64,000 bases of DNA from Mitsuaria sp. 7. GTDB lineage: Bacteria; Pseudomonadota; Gammaproteobacteria; Burkholderiales; Burkholderiaceae_C. Each line of letters starts with the position of its first letter. Within the stretch, counting starts at the first letter, position 1. The DNA lies in contig NZ_CP011514.1 in the NCBI RefSeq assembly GCF_001653795.1, forward strand, positions 5,328,727-5,392,726, read 5' to 3'. Made by a program: the position numbers and the translations under genes. The notes under the pieces were generated by a model. It searched no databases and had not been told where the DNA came from. It worked only from the letters and a program-made list of their open reading frames with translations. Positions 26,254 through 34,411 of the stretch are shown in pieces.

Positions 26254-27689
26254 TGTTCTTCCGAGTCTCTCTGATGGCCGCCGCGGCGGCCGCGACGGTG
26301 GCGCTCACGGGCTGCTCGACGGCCCCGGCGCCGAAGAAGTCCGAAGTGCCTCTGGCGAATGGCTTCGCCAACGCGCCGCAAGGTGACGGCGCCACGCTGG
26401 CGCAGGCGCCGGTGGGCCGCTTCTGGCAGGGCTTCAACGACAGCGGGCTGGACTCGCTGGTGAACCGCGCGCTGCAGGCCAACACGGACCTGCGCATCGC
26501 GTCGGCCAACCTGCGCGAAGCGCGGGCGCTGTCGCGCTTCGCCGATGCGCAGCTGTTTCCGACCGTCGACCTGACGGCCGGGGCCGGCCGCGTCCGCGCG
26601 CCGGACTCCCAAGGCAATCCGCAGAGCAACAACGCGTTCTCGGTCGGCTTCGACGTGCGGTGGGAGGCCGACCTGTTCGGTCGCCTGTCCGACGAGCGTC
26701 GCGCCACCGCGGCCGAGTTGCTGGCCGGCGAAGCGGGCCTGCGTTCGGCGCAGGTCAGCGTCGCGGCGGAGATCGCGCGCAACTACTTCGAGCTGCGCGG
26801 TCTGCAGGAGCAACTGCGCGTCGCCCAGCAATCGCTGGAGACGCAGCAGGGCGCGCTGAAGCTGGTGGCGGGTCGCCAGGAAGCGGGTCGCGGCAACGGC
26901 TTCGACACCGAGCGCGCCCGCGCGCTGGTGCAGAGCACGGCGGCCACGATTCCCGCGCTGGAGATGGCGCTGGCGCGCACGCGCTACCGCCTCGCGGTGC
27001 TGACGGGCCAGCCGCCGACGGCGCTCGACGTGGAGCTGTCCGACGTCAAGCCGCTGCCGGGTCTGAAGACGATCGCGCTGGACCGCATCGGCACGCCCGA
27101 GGACCTGCTGCGTCGTCGTCCGGACGTGCGCGCGGCCGAAGCGCAGGCGGCCGCGGCCGCGGCGCGTGTTGGCGTGGCGCGTTCGGCCATGTTCCCGCGC
27201 ATCACGCTGGGCGGCACGATCGGCCAGAACGCGACGCGCATCGGCGACCTGGGCGATGGTCCGGCGTATGCCTACAACCTCGGCGCGCAGCTGGTGTGGA
27301 ACCTGATCGACTTCGGTCGCATCCGTGCCCAGATCGCGGCGGCGGATGCCCGCAACGAGGCGGCCTTCATCAGCTACGAGCGCACCGTGCTCGCCGCGCT
27401 GGAGGAGACCGAAGGGGCGCTGGTGACCTACAACCGCAGCCAGCAGCAGGCGCAGGCCTTGTTCGACGCGGCGGTGTCGGCGGAGCGCGCGGCCAACATC
27501 GCGCGCGAACGCTTCAAGGTCGGCATCAGCGATTTCCTCGCGGTGCTGGACGCGGAGCGTGAGCTGCTGACGGCGCGCAACCAGCTGGCGCAATCGCAGA
27601 CGGCGGCGGCGACTTCGCTGGTCGGCGTCTACAAGGCGCTGGCGGGCGGCATCGATGCCGAGGCGCCCGCGCCGACGGCCATGCGCTGA
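26250..27689 (+). CDS. RND efflux outer-membrane factor (OprM/NodT-type lipoprotein)
   Basis: A 479-residue TolC-like channel of the NodT family. A lipoprotein signal ends in LTGC with Cys22. The body has two repeats of the outer-membrane efflux fold; NLREARALSRFADAQLFPTV and AEAQAAAAAARVGVARSAMF are typical coiled segments, and LVWNLIDFGRIRAQIAAAD fits the second repeat. It overlaps the pump stop by four bases; the ATG three bases later would serve equally. It completes the tripartite pump and is followed by a strong terminator. Confidence 0.92.
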   Translation: MMFFRVSLMAAAAAATVALTGCSTAPAPKKSEVPLANGFANAPQGDGATLAQAPVGRFWQGFNDSGLDSLVNRALQANTDLRIASANLREARALSRFADAQLFPTVDLTAGAGRVRAPDSQGNPQSNNAFSVGFDVRWEADLFGRLSDERRATAAELLAGEAGLRSAQVSVAAEIARNYFELRGLQEQLRVAQQSLETQQGALKLVAGRQEAGRGNGFDTERARALVQSTAATIPALEMALARTRYRLAVLTGQPPTALDVELSDVKPLPGLKTIALDRIGTPEDLLRRRPDVRAAEAQAAAAAARVGVARSAMFPRITLGGTIGQNATRIGDLGDGPAYAYNLGAQLVWNLIDFGRIRAQIAAADARNEAAFISYERTVLAALEETEGALVTYNRSQQQAQALFDAAVSAERAANIARERFKVGISDFLAVLDAERELLTARNQLAQSQTAAATSLVGVYKALAGGIDAEAPAPTAMR

Positions 27690-27709
27690 GGCTGCTTCGC
27701 TGTGATGAC

Positions 27710-27735
27710 GAAAAAGGGGCTTCGGCCCCTTTTTC
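27710..27735. terminator. strong terminator ending the RND operon
   Basis: GAAAAAGGGGC (27710-27720), tetraloop TTCG, GCCCCTTTTTC (27725-27735). The A/T flanks make it functional on either strand. It separates the RND operon from the three-gene islet. Confidence 0.92.
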
Positions 27736-27756
27736 TTTGCGCACTCACCACCCGGA

Positions 27757-27783
27757 CCTAAACTGTCAAGAGAACTGTAAACT
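27757..27783 (+). promoter_or_regulatory. direct repeats and -10-like box upstream of the three-gene islet
   Basis: AACTGT occurs at 27761-27766 and again at 27773-27778, 12 bases apart, within TAAACTGT ... AACTGTAAAC. The second copy runs into TAAACT at 27778-27783, a plausible -10 about 27 bases before the first ATG. No good -35 is seen, so control by a bound protein is likely. Confidence 0.4.
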
Positions 27784-27809
27784 TGACCCGAAGAATCGGG
27801 GAGCCATCC

Positions 27810-28592
27810 ATGGGACGTTTGTCCAATCCACCCGTGTATTTCACTGTTGCACAGGTGCGCTTCAATCGGCTGCTCAAGCTCTCGGACTTCCTGCCCAACA
27901 TTCAGGAACGTCTGCGTCAGCAGCGCTTTCCGGACTTCTCGACACACAAGTCGTTCGTCCTCGAAGTCAATCTTCAACCCGGCACGTCGTCGGCCGCACC
28001 CGTGGCCGTCGCGGTGGAGCGCCATCAGTTCGGCGATACGCCGCAGACGCAGCTGTTTCTCCTGGACCAGCAGAGCTTGACCCTCCAGTCGACGGACTAC
28101 GGCGACTTCAAGCAGTTTTCGGAGATCTTTCTCCGAGGCCTGAACATCCTTCATGAGGAGGTCCGGCTGGACTACGTGGAGCGGATCGGACTTCGGTATC
28201 TTGATCGAGTGATTCCGAACGAGGGTGACGATCTCTATCAATACCTGGCACCCGAGGTGACGGGTTTGAGCCGCAAGTTGCCGGGGCAAAAGGCGTACGC
28301 GTATTCCGAGAGCGTCAACATCGTGGACCAGGTCAATCTGCTGTCGCGAGTCAGCATTCAGAGCGGCCCCCTGGTTTTTCCGCCAGACATTGTTCCCGGT
28401 CAAATGAACGTCAATTCGCGCCTCGCAACATACGTGGGCCCGAACGCGATCCTCGACAATGACGGCAGTGTCGACGGTCGGCATGAGTTCTCGATCGACA
28501 CGGTCCGCGAGCACCTCACGGCGATCCACGACGTCATCGGGAACGCATTTCACGCGGCTGCCAGCGAACACGCCTTCGAGGTCTGGAACTGA
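27810..28592 (+). CDS. TIGR04255-family protein
   Basis: A 260-residue soluble protein matching the pattern I know for the sporadically distributed TIGR04255 family: an N-terminal NPPVYFTVAQVRF block, a central VERIGLRYLDRV block, and a C-terminal LTAIHDVIGNAFHAAASE block. The family has no established function. The ATG at 27810 has GGGGAG upstream; the frame also opens from a TTG at 27783, which overlaps the likely -10. It is the first of three genes spaced two and six bases apart, with more A/T-ending codons than the genes on either side, suggesting transfer as a unit. Confidence 0.75.
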   Translation: MGRLSNPPVYFTVAQVRFNRLLKLSDFLPNIQERLRQQRFPDFSTHKSFVLEVNLQPGTSSAAPVAVAVERHQFGDTPQTQLFLLDQQSLTLQSTDYGDFKQFSEIFLRGLNILHEEVRLDYVERIGLRYLDRVIPNEGDDLYQYLAPEVTGLSRKLPGQKAYAYSESVNIVDQVNLLSRVSIQSGPLVFPPDIVPGQMNVNSRLATYVGPNAILDNDGSVDGRHEFSIDTVREHLTAIHDVIGNAFHAAASEHAFEVWN

Positions 28593-28594
28593 AC

Positions 28595-29236
28595 ATGACG
28601 AGCGCTTTCGCGTATGAGTCTTGGGCCGCCTACGTCGCCTATGGCAATGGCGCGCCATCCGCTGTGCATGGGCGCGCGGATCAGATCGGCGCCGCACCGC
28701 TGCCGTTGTTGTCTCGAATAGGGCGTGCGGGCACGGGTGGCATCGAGGGTGCTGAGTTCTATCTCCTTCGCCCGGGGTACCAACCTTTTGCCGTCATTGA
28801 CCGCACCGGCGAGACCACTGGATCGCACGCCGCCCTGATGGCAGAAGTGAAATCCGGCTTTGGCCGAACGATGTCGCGCCTGCCGGAGGTCTTCGGAGTG
28901 TCTCGTCAGACGCTCTACAACTGGATCGGCGGTGACCGACCCAGGCCCATGTACGAGCCGCGCATAGAGCAACTCGCAGCTGCTGCGCGAATCTTCAGCG
29001 AATCGGCGTTCAAGCCTACCTCCGCGATGCTGGATCGCACGTTGGCCGGCGGAAAAACGTTCCTGCAGTTGCTGAGCGAAGGCGCGGACGGGCGCGAGGC
29101 CGCGCAGAAGCTGATTCGGGTCGTCAAGCGCGGCGTTCAGGCGCGCTCGAAACTCGATGCGCTGTTGGTAGGTCGGAAGAAGCAGACCTTGGCAGCTTCT
29201 GACTTCGGTACGCCTTCCTTCAAAGAGGACGTCTGA
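28595..29236 (+). CDS. helix-turn-helix protein of unknown role
   Basis: A 213-residue protein whose centre has a helix-turn-helix, SRLPEVFGVSRQTLYNWIGG, at about residues 90-110, of the kind found in Xre-like or phage-type DNA-binding proteins. The first ~85 residues have no recognised domain; the last ~100 are helical and basic (RVVKRGVQARSKLDALLVGRKKQ). It begins two bases after the TIGR04255-like gene and is followed six bases later by the HDCD protein, so the three are surely co-transcribed. It may autoregulate the islet through the direct repeats at 27761-27778; that is inference. An antitoxin role is possible but not shown. Confidence 0.65.
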   Translation: MTSAFAYESWAAYVAYGNGAPSAVHGRADQIGAAPLPLLSRIGRAGTGGIEGAEFYLLRPGYQPFAVIDRTGETTGSHAALMAEVKSGFGRTMSRLPEVFGVSRQTLYNWIGGDRPRPMYEPRIEQLAAAARIFSESAFKPTSAMLDRTLAGGKTFLQLLSEGADGREAAQKLIRVVKRGVQARSKLDALLVGRKKQTLAASDFGTPSFKEDV

Positions 29237-29242
29237 GGTCGC

Positions 29243-30094
29243 ATGCAGGCATCCGCCGAGTGGACGCGGGACACCCCATGGCGCCAGGGCCATGTGCTGG
29301 GCGCCGACGCCTGCGCCGCCTTCGGCCTGAAACATGCCGAGTCGCCCGAGGCCACTTGCGTGGTCGTCATCGGTCATGACTGTGATCTGGCGAACGACAA
29401 CCTCTCGGCGGAACCCTTTGTCGAGATCATCGTCGGCCGTATGCTGCCCAGGGCCAATGGCAATTTCTCTTGGGGGAAAGCGCCACGCACGCTGCATGTC
29501 GATATGCAGCGGGCCGGAACGGTGCTGACGGTCGAACTGGTGGCGACTGACAAGGCCTCCCTACCCAAGGCCCAACTGGCGCGATTCATGCCGGACGAGT
29601 GGTTCGAACTCGAAGCCAAACAATTGGCCGTGCTGCGCAACTGGTTGGGCGCCCGCTACAACCGGACAGCGTTTCCCGACACCTTCGTCAGTCGGATGAA
29701 ATCAACCCAGGTGGACATGCGGTTGGCCAAGCGCCTGGAAGCCAAGGGGGCACTGGTCTCGTTCATTTACTTCGATCTCGATGGCGGTGAGGTGATCGAG
29801 CGTCCGGAAGGTGACCCTTACGAGTTGACCATCGTGCTCGTGTTTCCGCCGGGTGCGGATCCCGACGAGGCGTCGGACCAAGCCGACCAGTTGGCCCAAG
29901 AAGTTTTCGCAGACTGCCAAAGGCGACTGCCCAGTACGGATGCTCAGCCCAACAAGGACATCCTGCTCAAAGGCTGCTTTGCCATCAGCGAGGACGACAT
30001 CACTGTGGCGAAGTCGCGCGAGCTTGCTCAATGGCGCCTGGAGCACATGTCGCTCCGCGCGACTGATGAGCAGCTCGGGAAGCCGGAGTTTTGA
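29243..30094 (+). CDS. hypothetical protein with HDCD motif
   Basis: A 283-residue protein of unknown function. Near residue 43 it has VVVIGHDCDLANDN; I recall similar S/G-H-x-C-D segments in uncharacterised proteins of accessory regions but cannot name a family. The His/Cys/Asp cluster could bind a metal or act in catalysis. Further distinctive patches are LRNWLGARYNRTAFPD and a C-terminal acidic helix. There is no signal peptide or membrane segment. It is the last gene of the islet and its stop lies 11 bases from the convergent stop of the alpha/beta hydrolase gene. Codon use is less GC-biased than the surrounding genes. Confidence 0.6.
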   Translation: MQASAEWTRDTPWRQGHVLGADACAAFGLKHAESPEATCVVVIGHDCDLANDNLSAEPFVEIIVGRMLPRANGNFSWGKAPRTLHVDMQRAGTVLTVELVATDKASLPKAQLARFMPDEWFELEAKQLAVLRNWLGARYNRTAFPDTFVSRMKSTQVDMRLAKRLEAKGALVSFIYFDLDGGEVIERPEGDPYELTIVLVFPPGADPDEASDQADQLAQEVFADCQRRLPSTDAQPNKDILLKGCFAISEDDITVAKSRELAQWRLEHMSLRATDEQLGKPEF

Positions 30095-30105
30095 GCGTCC
30101 AATCC

Positions 30106-32250
30106 TCAGCGCAACACGTCGCTCTCGGAGGCTTCCTTGAGCAGACGATCGCGATCGGCGGACAGGAGAAATCCTTCCGCCGTTGCTTTTTCTGCCGCCG
30201 CTTTCACAGCGGCGACGTAGCCGGCGTGATCGCGATACCGCTCTTCGAGTGAGCGGCGCGGATCCCCGTTGGCCTCGCGCTCCGCGCGCGTCCGGGCGAA
30301 CGGCACGTAGCCCCCGGCGTAGTTGCAGACCTGCCCGGCATGGACGCCGTCGGCGGTGATGTTCCAGCCGAGGTAGGTGCCCAGCGGCGCCATCGACAGC
30401 ACCGTCGGCACGCCGCCGACCTCGTTCCCATCGGCATCGACGCGCGGCACCTTCGCCGGCAGCACGCGTCTGATCCTCGGCGGGATCTGGTCCGGCACGC
30501 CCGACGCCTCCACGCGGTCAAAGCCTGGCCCCCAGTCGTAATCGAAGACGGGGAAGACGAAGTTCTCCGGCAGGAACACGCGCTGCGGAATGCCCGGCAC
30601 GCCGAGCGGGAATCCCATCGCCTCGCGTGTCGGATCGACGAGCTGGCCGCGTGCCAGCATCGGATAGCGGCTCGGTGGCGGGGGCGTTCCCTTCAGCACC
30701 CAATCGCGCATCGCCGCGCTCAGCACGTTGCGCAGCTCGCGGTGCGGGAGCGGATTCGGCGCCAGCGTCGCCTGGCCGAAGTTGTTGCCGGGACAGTTGA
30801 AGGCGGGACTCTCCGCCTCGTGGCGGAAGCCTCCGGCTCCGCCGCCGTGCGGGCTGCCGGCGACGTAGTAGCGACGCACGTTCGGCGCGAGCGGGATGTC
30901 CGTGTCCGCCGACGATCCCACCCACTCCAGCGAGAGCTTCAAGGCGTAGACCTCGGCGGCGCCGAAGTGCTCGAACACCTTGGGGCAGGTCTTGCCCGCG
31001 GTGCAGCGGGTCAGCAATCCCTTCGCGGGAAGGCCTCGCGCCTTGTCGGCCCAGTCGACCCACCACTGCGGGCCCTCGCTGCCCATCTGGAAGAGTTCGA
31101 GGACGCCGTCCGGCTGCGCCCAGCGCGCGTTCGCCGCGACGCGGCGGCCCGCGATGATGGCCCAGGCGCCGTCGTGCACCTGGCGCCCGGCCTCGTCCTC
31201 GTTCAGGCCCATGAACAGGAACTGCCGGACCATGTTCCCCGATTGCGAGACGCCCCGGATCGCGCTGCCGCGGACCTGGCCGGCAATCGGGTTGGGGGTG
31301 CCGGTGTCGTCCGCCTTCGCGTACCGGAAGAACGCGCCGACATCGCGGAACGCGGCCATGCCGACGCCCAGAACATAGGCGTTGCCGGCCGTGTAGACGA
31401 GCTGGTAGACCTTGTCCGCGTCGAAGCCGTTGCGAAGGCAGACGTGGATGGGCAGGTTGGCCGGCGCGTGCGATGGATCGATGTCGATCGGTGCGCCGGG
31501 GAACGGCTGTCCGCGATTGCAGCGGGCGAAGGCCCAGTCCTTCGCATCGACCGTGCCGGCCGCCGTGATGCGGCCGTCGACGGTCTCCTTCGTGTGGACC
31601 GTCAGCGTCGCGCCGGCCGTGTCCAGCGAGACCGGCAGGTAAGGCATCGGATTGCCCTGCACCATCAACGGCTGCGAGTCCGGTCCGCTGCGGTTGACGA
31701 TGCGCGCCATCACCGTGCCGGTCACCGGCTTGCCGTCGATGCGCGCGAGCGGAGCGCGGACGTAGTGGTTGCGGGCCGCTTCGGGCCGCGTGCGCGGCAC
31801 GCCGGTGCCGCCCGCGTTGTCGGCCTGCCAGCCGCTGCGCAGGCCGATGTCGCCGGCAGCGAACTCGCCGGACTGCAGCCGGACCTCATCGCCGCGGTTG
31901 GGCACGTCGTGCCACAGGAAGCCGCTGGCCGCCTTTCGCCCGACGGGCCGCGTGAGCACCCAGTTCGTCTCGTAGCGCACGAGGCCGTCGGCATCGGCCC
32001 CCAGCTTGAGATCCGTGATCACCGCGTTGTGCGGGTCGGCCGGATCGAGCTCGCCGAACGCGCGTCCCCGGATCTGCTCATAGCCGCGCTGCTCGCCGAT
32101 CAGCGGCGCCACCTCGTCCACGACGATGCGCGTGACGCGCGCCTGCACCGCCCCGGCGGCGAAGAAGGCGAAGGTGGCGAAGAAGGCAGACAACGCGACC
32201 GCCAGCGGCCTCGTTCCGCGAAGGTCTCGTCGCATGCCGCGTGTCCGCAT
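30106..32250 (-). CDS. exported alpha/beta hydrolase (Abhydrolase_10-like)
   Basis: A 714-residue secreted or periplasmic protein with an N-terminal signal (RPLAVALSAFFATFAFFAAG) cleaved near QARV. The nucleophile elbow GVSQSG lies near the middle, within IRGVSQSGNMVRQFLF, as in the large alpha/beta-hydrolase-domain family of unknown substrate. Its ATG overlaps the stop of the LytTR gene by one base (TGATG), so its translation is coupled to the response regulator. An in-frame ATG five codons later is an alternative. An esterase or lipase role is likely; the true substrate is unknown. Confidence 0.8.
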   Translation of the reverse strand: MRTRGMRRDLRGTRPLAVALSAFFATFAFFAAGAVQARVTRIVVDEVAPLIGEQRGYEQIRGRAFGELDPADPHNAVITDLKLGADADGLVRYETNWVLTRPVGRKAASGFLWHDVPNRGDEVRLQSGEFAAGDIGLRSGWQADNAGGTGVPRTRPEAARNHYVRAPLARIDGKPVTGTVMARIVNRSGPDSQPLMVQGNPMPYLPVSLDTAGATLTVHTKETVDGRITAAGTVDAKDWAFARCNRGQPFPGAPIDIDPSHAPANLPIHVCLRNGFDADKVYQLVYTAGNAYVLGVGMAAFRDVGAFFRYAKADDTGTPNPIAGQVRGSAIRGVSQSGNMVRQFLFMGLNEDEAGRQVHDGAWAIIAGRRVAANARWAQPDGVLELFQMGSEGPQWWVDWADKARGLPAKGLLTRCTAGKTCPKVFEHFGAAEVYALKLSLEWVGSSADTDIPLAPNVRRYYVAGSPHGGGAGGFRHEAESPAFNCPGNNFGQATLAPNPLPHRELRNVLSAAMRDWVLKGTPPPPSRYPMLARGQLVDPTREAMGFPLGVPGIPQRVFLPENFVFPVFDYDWGPGFDRVEASGVPDQIPPRIRRVLPAKVPRVDADGNEVGGVPTVLSMAPLGTYLGWNITADGVHAGQVCNYAGGYVPFARTRAEREANGDPRRSLEERYRDHAGYVAAVKAAAEKATAEGFLLSADRDRLLKEASESDVLR

Positions 32251-33071
32251 CACTGCCCCTTGAACAAGCCCTGGAATTGTCTGGACACGGGCAGCTTCTC
32301 GTCGCAGCCCTTCAGCGAGAGCTGCATCGTGTTCTCGTCGACACGCGTCGCGCTGGTGATGAAGCGGCTGTTGACCAGCACCGAACGGTGCACCTGCCAG
32401 AACACGCCCGGGTCGAGGTCGCTCAACAGCTCCTTGAGCGCGGTGCGGATCCACGCCTCGCCGTCGCGGTGCACCACGCGCGTGTAGCGGCTGTCGCTCT
32501 GGAAGAACAGGATGTCGTCGGGCGCGATCAGCTGGATCTCGCGACCCTGGCTGGCCTGGATGGGACGCATCGAGGGCCGTTGCGCGGGCAGCAGCTGGCG
32601 CAGCAGTTCCAGCGTGGCGGCGGGCATCGCCGACGATCCCGCGCGATGGGCCGCACCGTGCTCCGGGTCGTCGTCGTCCGGCACGGCGCCGTTCAATGAT
32701 TGACGCTGTCTCAGGCGCTGGATGCATTGCTCCAGCCGCGCATCCTCGACCGGCTTCAGCACGTAGTCCACCGCGCCGGCCTCGAAAGCGGTCAGCGCGT
32801 GATCGCCATAGGCGGTGACGAACACGACCTGCGGCGGCTCCGCCAGCTGCGACAGGCGCTGCCCGACCTCCAGGCCGGACATGCCCGGCATGCGGATGTC
32901 GAGGAAACACAGCTGCGGTTCGTGCGCCAGGCAGTCGTCCCAGGCGTCGCAGCCGTTGACGCTGGCCGCCACGATCTCGATCTCCGGCGCCAGACGCGCC
33001 AGCGCGGCGCGCAACTGTTCGCGCGGACCTTCCTCATCGTCCGCGATCAGCGTGCGGATCTTTGTCGTCAT
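32250..33071 (-). CDS. LytTR-family response regulator
   Basis: A 273-residue response regulator. The N-terminal receiver domain has TLIADDEEGPREQL and the phospho-acceptor Asp58 in CFLDIRMPG, with VLKPVE completing the active site. A linker of about 40 residues leads to a LytTR DNA-binding domain (ILFFQSDSRYTRVVHRDGE, FWQVHRSVLVNSRFI). It follows the sensor kinase gene by 60 bases and is fused translationally to the hydrolase gene downstream. This resembles AlgR/YehT-type systems. Confidence 0.92.
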   Translation of the reverse strand: MTTKIRTLIADDEEGPREQLRAALARLAPEIEIVAASVNGCDAWDDCLAHEPQLCFLDIRMPGMSGLEVGQRLSQLAEPPQVVFVTAYGDHALTAFEAGAVDYVLKPVEDARLEQCIQRLRQRQSLNGAVPDDDDPEHGAAHRAGSSAMPAATLELLRQLLPAQRPSMRPIQASQGREIQLIAPDDILFFQSDSRYTRVVHRDGEAWIRTALKELLSDLDPGVFWQVHRSVLVNSRFITSATRVDENTMQLSLKGCDEKLPVSRQFQGLFKGQ

Positions 33072-33131
33072 GCGTGTCGTCTCCCCGATGTGACCGATGC
33101 GCCCTGCGGGCGTCCGCGGATCCTGCGACCG

Positions 33132-34235
33132 TCAGGCGGCCGGCACCTCGACCCAGGCGAGGCATCCCGGCGCGTCCACAGGCCCGGATTCCAGGCCCAG
33201 CGTCGCACGGCCACCAAACTGGGCCCTGAGCCGTTCGCGCGTGTTGGCGAGGCCCAGACCCTCACAGGCACCCGGCGGCAGGCCCTGGCCGCCATCCTGC
33301 ACCTCCAGGCGCAGGTGCCCGCCCGCCGCCTTCACCCGCACGGCGATGTGACCGCCGCGCAGGCTGGGCTCGATGCCGTGCGTGATGGCGTTCTCCGCCA
33401 GCGTCAGCAGCGTGCCGGGCGGCAGGCTCGTGCGGGCGATCGCGGCCTGCGCGGTCTCGTCCGTGTCCAGCGACCAGCTCAGGCGCTGCCCCAGCCGCGC
33501 CTGCATGATGTCCAGGTAGCTGCGCACGATCTGCAGCTCCTGCTCCAGCGGCAGCCGGTCCTGCTCGAACATCGGCAGCGTCGCCCGCAGGTAGCGCGTC
33601 AGCGAGCGCAGCATCGGGCCGGCGCGGTCGTCGCGGGTGTCGACCCAGTGCTGCAGCGACGCCAGCGTGTTGAACAGGAAGTGCGGCTGGATCTGCGCCG
33701 TCGCCAGCCGCTGCGCCATCGCGATGCGCTCCTCCTGCGCGTCGAGCTCGGCCAGCCGCGCGCTCAGCTGCTGCGTCCGGTACAGCGTCAGGAACCACCA
33801 CGACGACACCGTCAGCGTCATCCCGCCCGCCACGAAGGGCAGCAGGTCGCGGGCCTCGGCGCGGAAGCCCGCCTTCACCATCCCCAGCGTGAACAGCACC
33901 ATCAGCACGCTGAGCGCGAAGGTCGCGCCGTTGAAGCGCGTGCGGGTCGGCTGGCGCCACAGCCAGCGCGCCACGCCCAGCCCCAGCGAGGCCATCCCCA
34001 GCCCGCCGATCAGGATCACGTGGGCCAGCTCGCGCGGCAGCATCGTGTAGAAGACCAGCCCCAGCACCAGCACGTTGCTCATCACGTAGCTGTCGACCAC
34101 AGTGGACCAGGTCTTCAAACCGGAGCGCTCGATCTCCGCTTCGGTGAACACACGGCGCGGACCGGGGAACAGCCATTGCGTCCAGTCCCCTTTGTCACGG
34201 GGGACTGCGTCGGCGGAAGCGCTGGGCGAAGTCAT
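33132..34235 (-). CDS. LytS/YehU-type sensor histidine kinase
   Basis: A 367-residue membrane kinase. Residues about 45-150 contain four hydrophobic segments that anchor and probably sense at the membrane. The His_kinase domain follows with QPHFLFNTLASLQHWVD, the phosphorylated His185, then an ATPase domain with LAENAITHGIEP and GLGLANTRERL. No PAS or other input domain is visible. It is the first gene of the kinase / LytTR / hydrolase operon, so its signal probably governs that hydrolase among other targets. Confidence 0.92.
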   Translation of the reverse strand: MTSPSASADAVPRDKGDWTQWLFPGPRRVFTEAEIERSGLKTWSTVVDSYVMSNVLVLGLVFYTMLPRELAHVILIGGLGMASLGLGVARWLWRQPTRTRFNGATFALSVLMVLFTLGMVKAGFRAEARDLLPFVAGGMTLTVSSWWFLTLYRTQQLSARLAELDAQEERIAMAQRLATAQIQPHFLFNTLASLQHWVDTRDDRAGPMLRSLTRYLRATLPMFEQDRLPLEQELQIVRSYLDIMQARLGQRLSWSLDTDETAQAAIARTSLPPGTLLTLAENAITHGIEPSLRGGHIAVRVKAAGGHLRLEVQDGGQGLPPGACEGLGLANTRERLRAQFGGRATLGLESGPVDAPGCLAWVEVPAA

Positions 34236-34330
34236 GGGGCGAGTCTAGGCGACGGGTCCGGTCAACGCCTCAGGATGCGGCGAATGGCAGGTGGCAGGGA
34301 CGGTCAGCCGACTGCGGCGACCGAGCAGCT

Positions 34331-34411
34331 GCCGTGGCGGCCGGTGCCCCGTTCCGCTCAATCGCCTCCTCACGCTCGGCATTCGCTCCACGGGGCACCG
34401 GCCGCCACGGC
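34331..34411. repeat. 22-bp perfect inverted repeat
   Basis: The 22 bases at 34331-34352 (GCCGTGGCGG ... CCCCGT) are the exact reverse complement of 34390-34411. The 37-base loop has no further strong pairing. The right arm touches the stop codon of the amidotransferase gene. No U-tract follows, so it is not a standard terminator; it could stabilise the mRNA end or be a mobile-repeat remnant. Confidence 0.85.
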
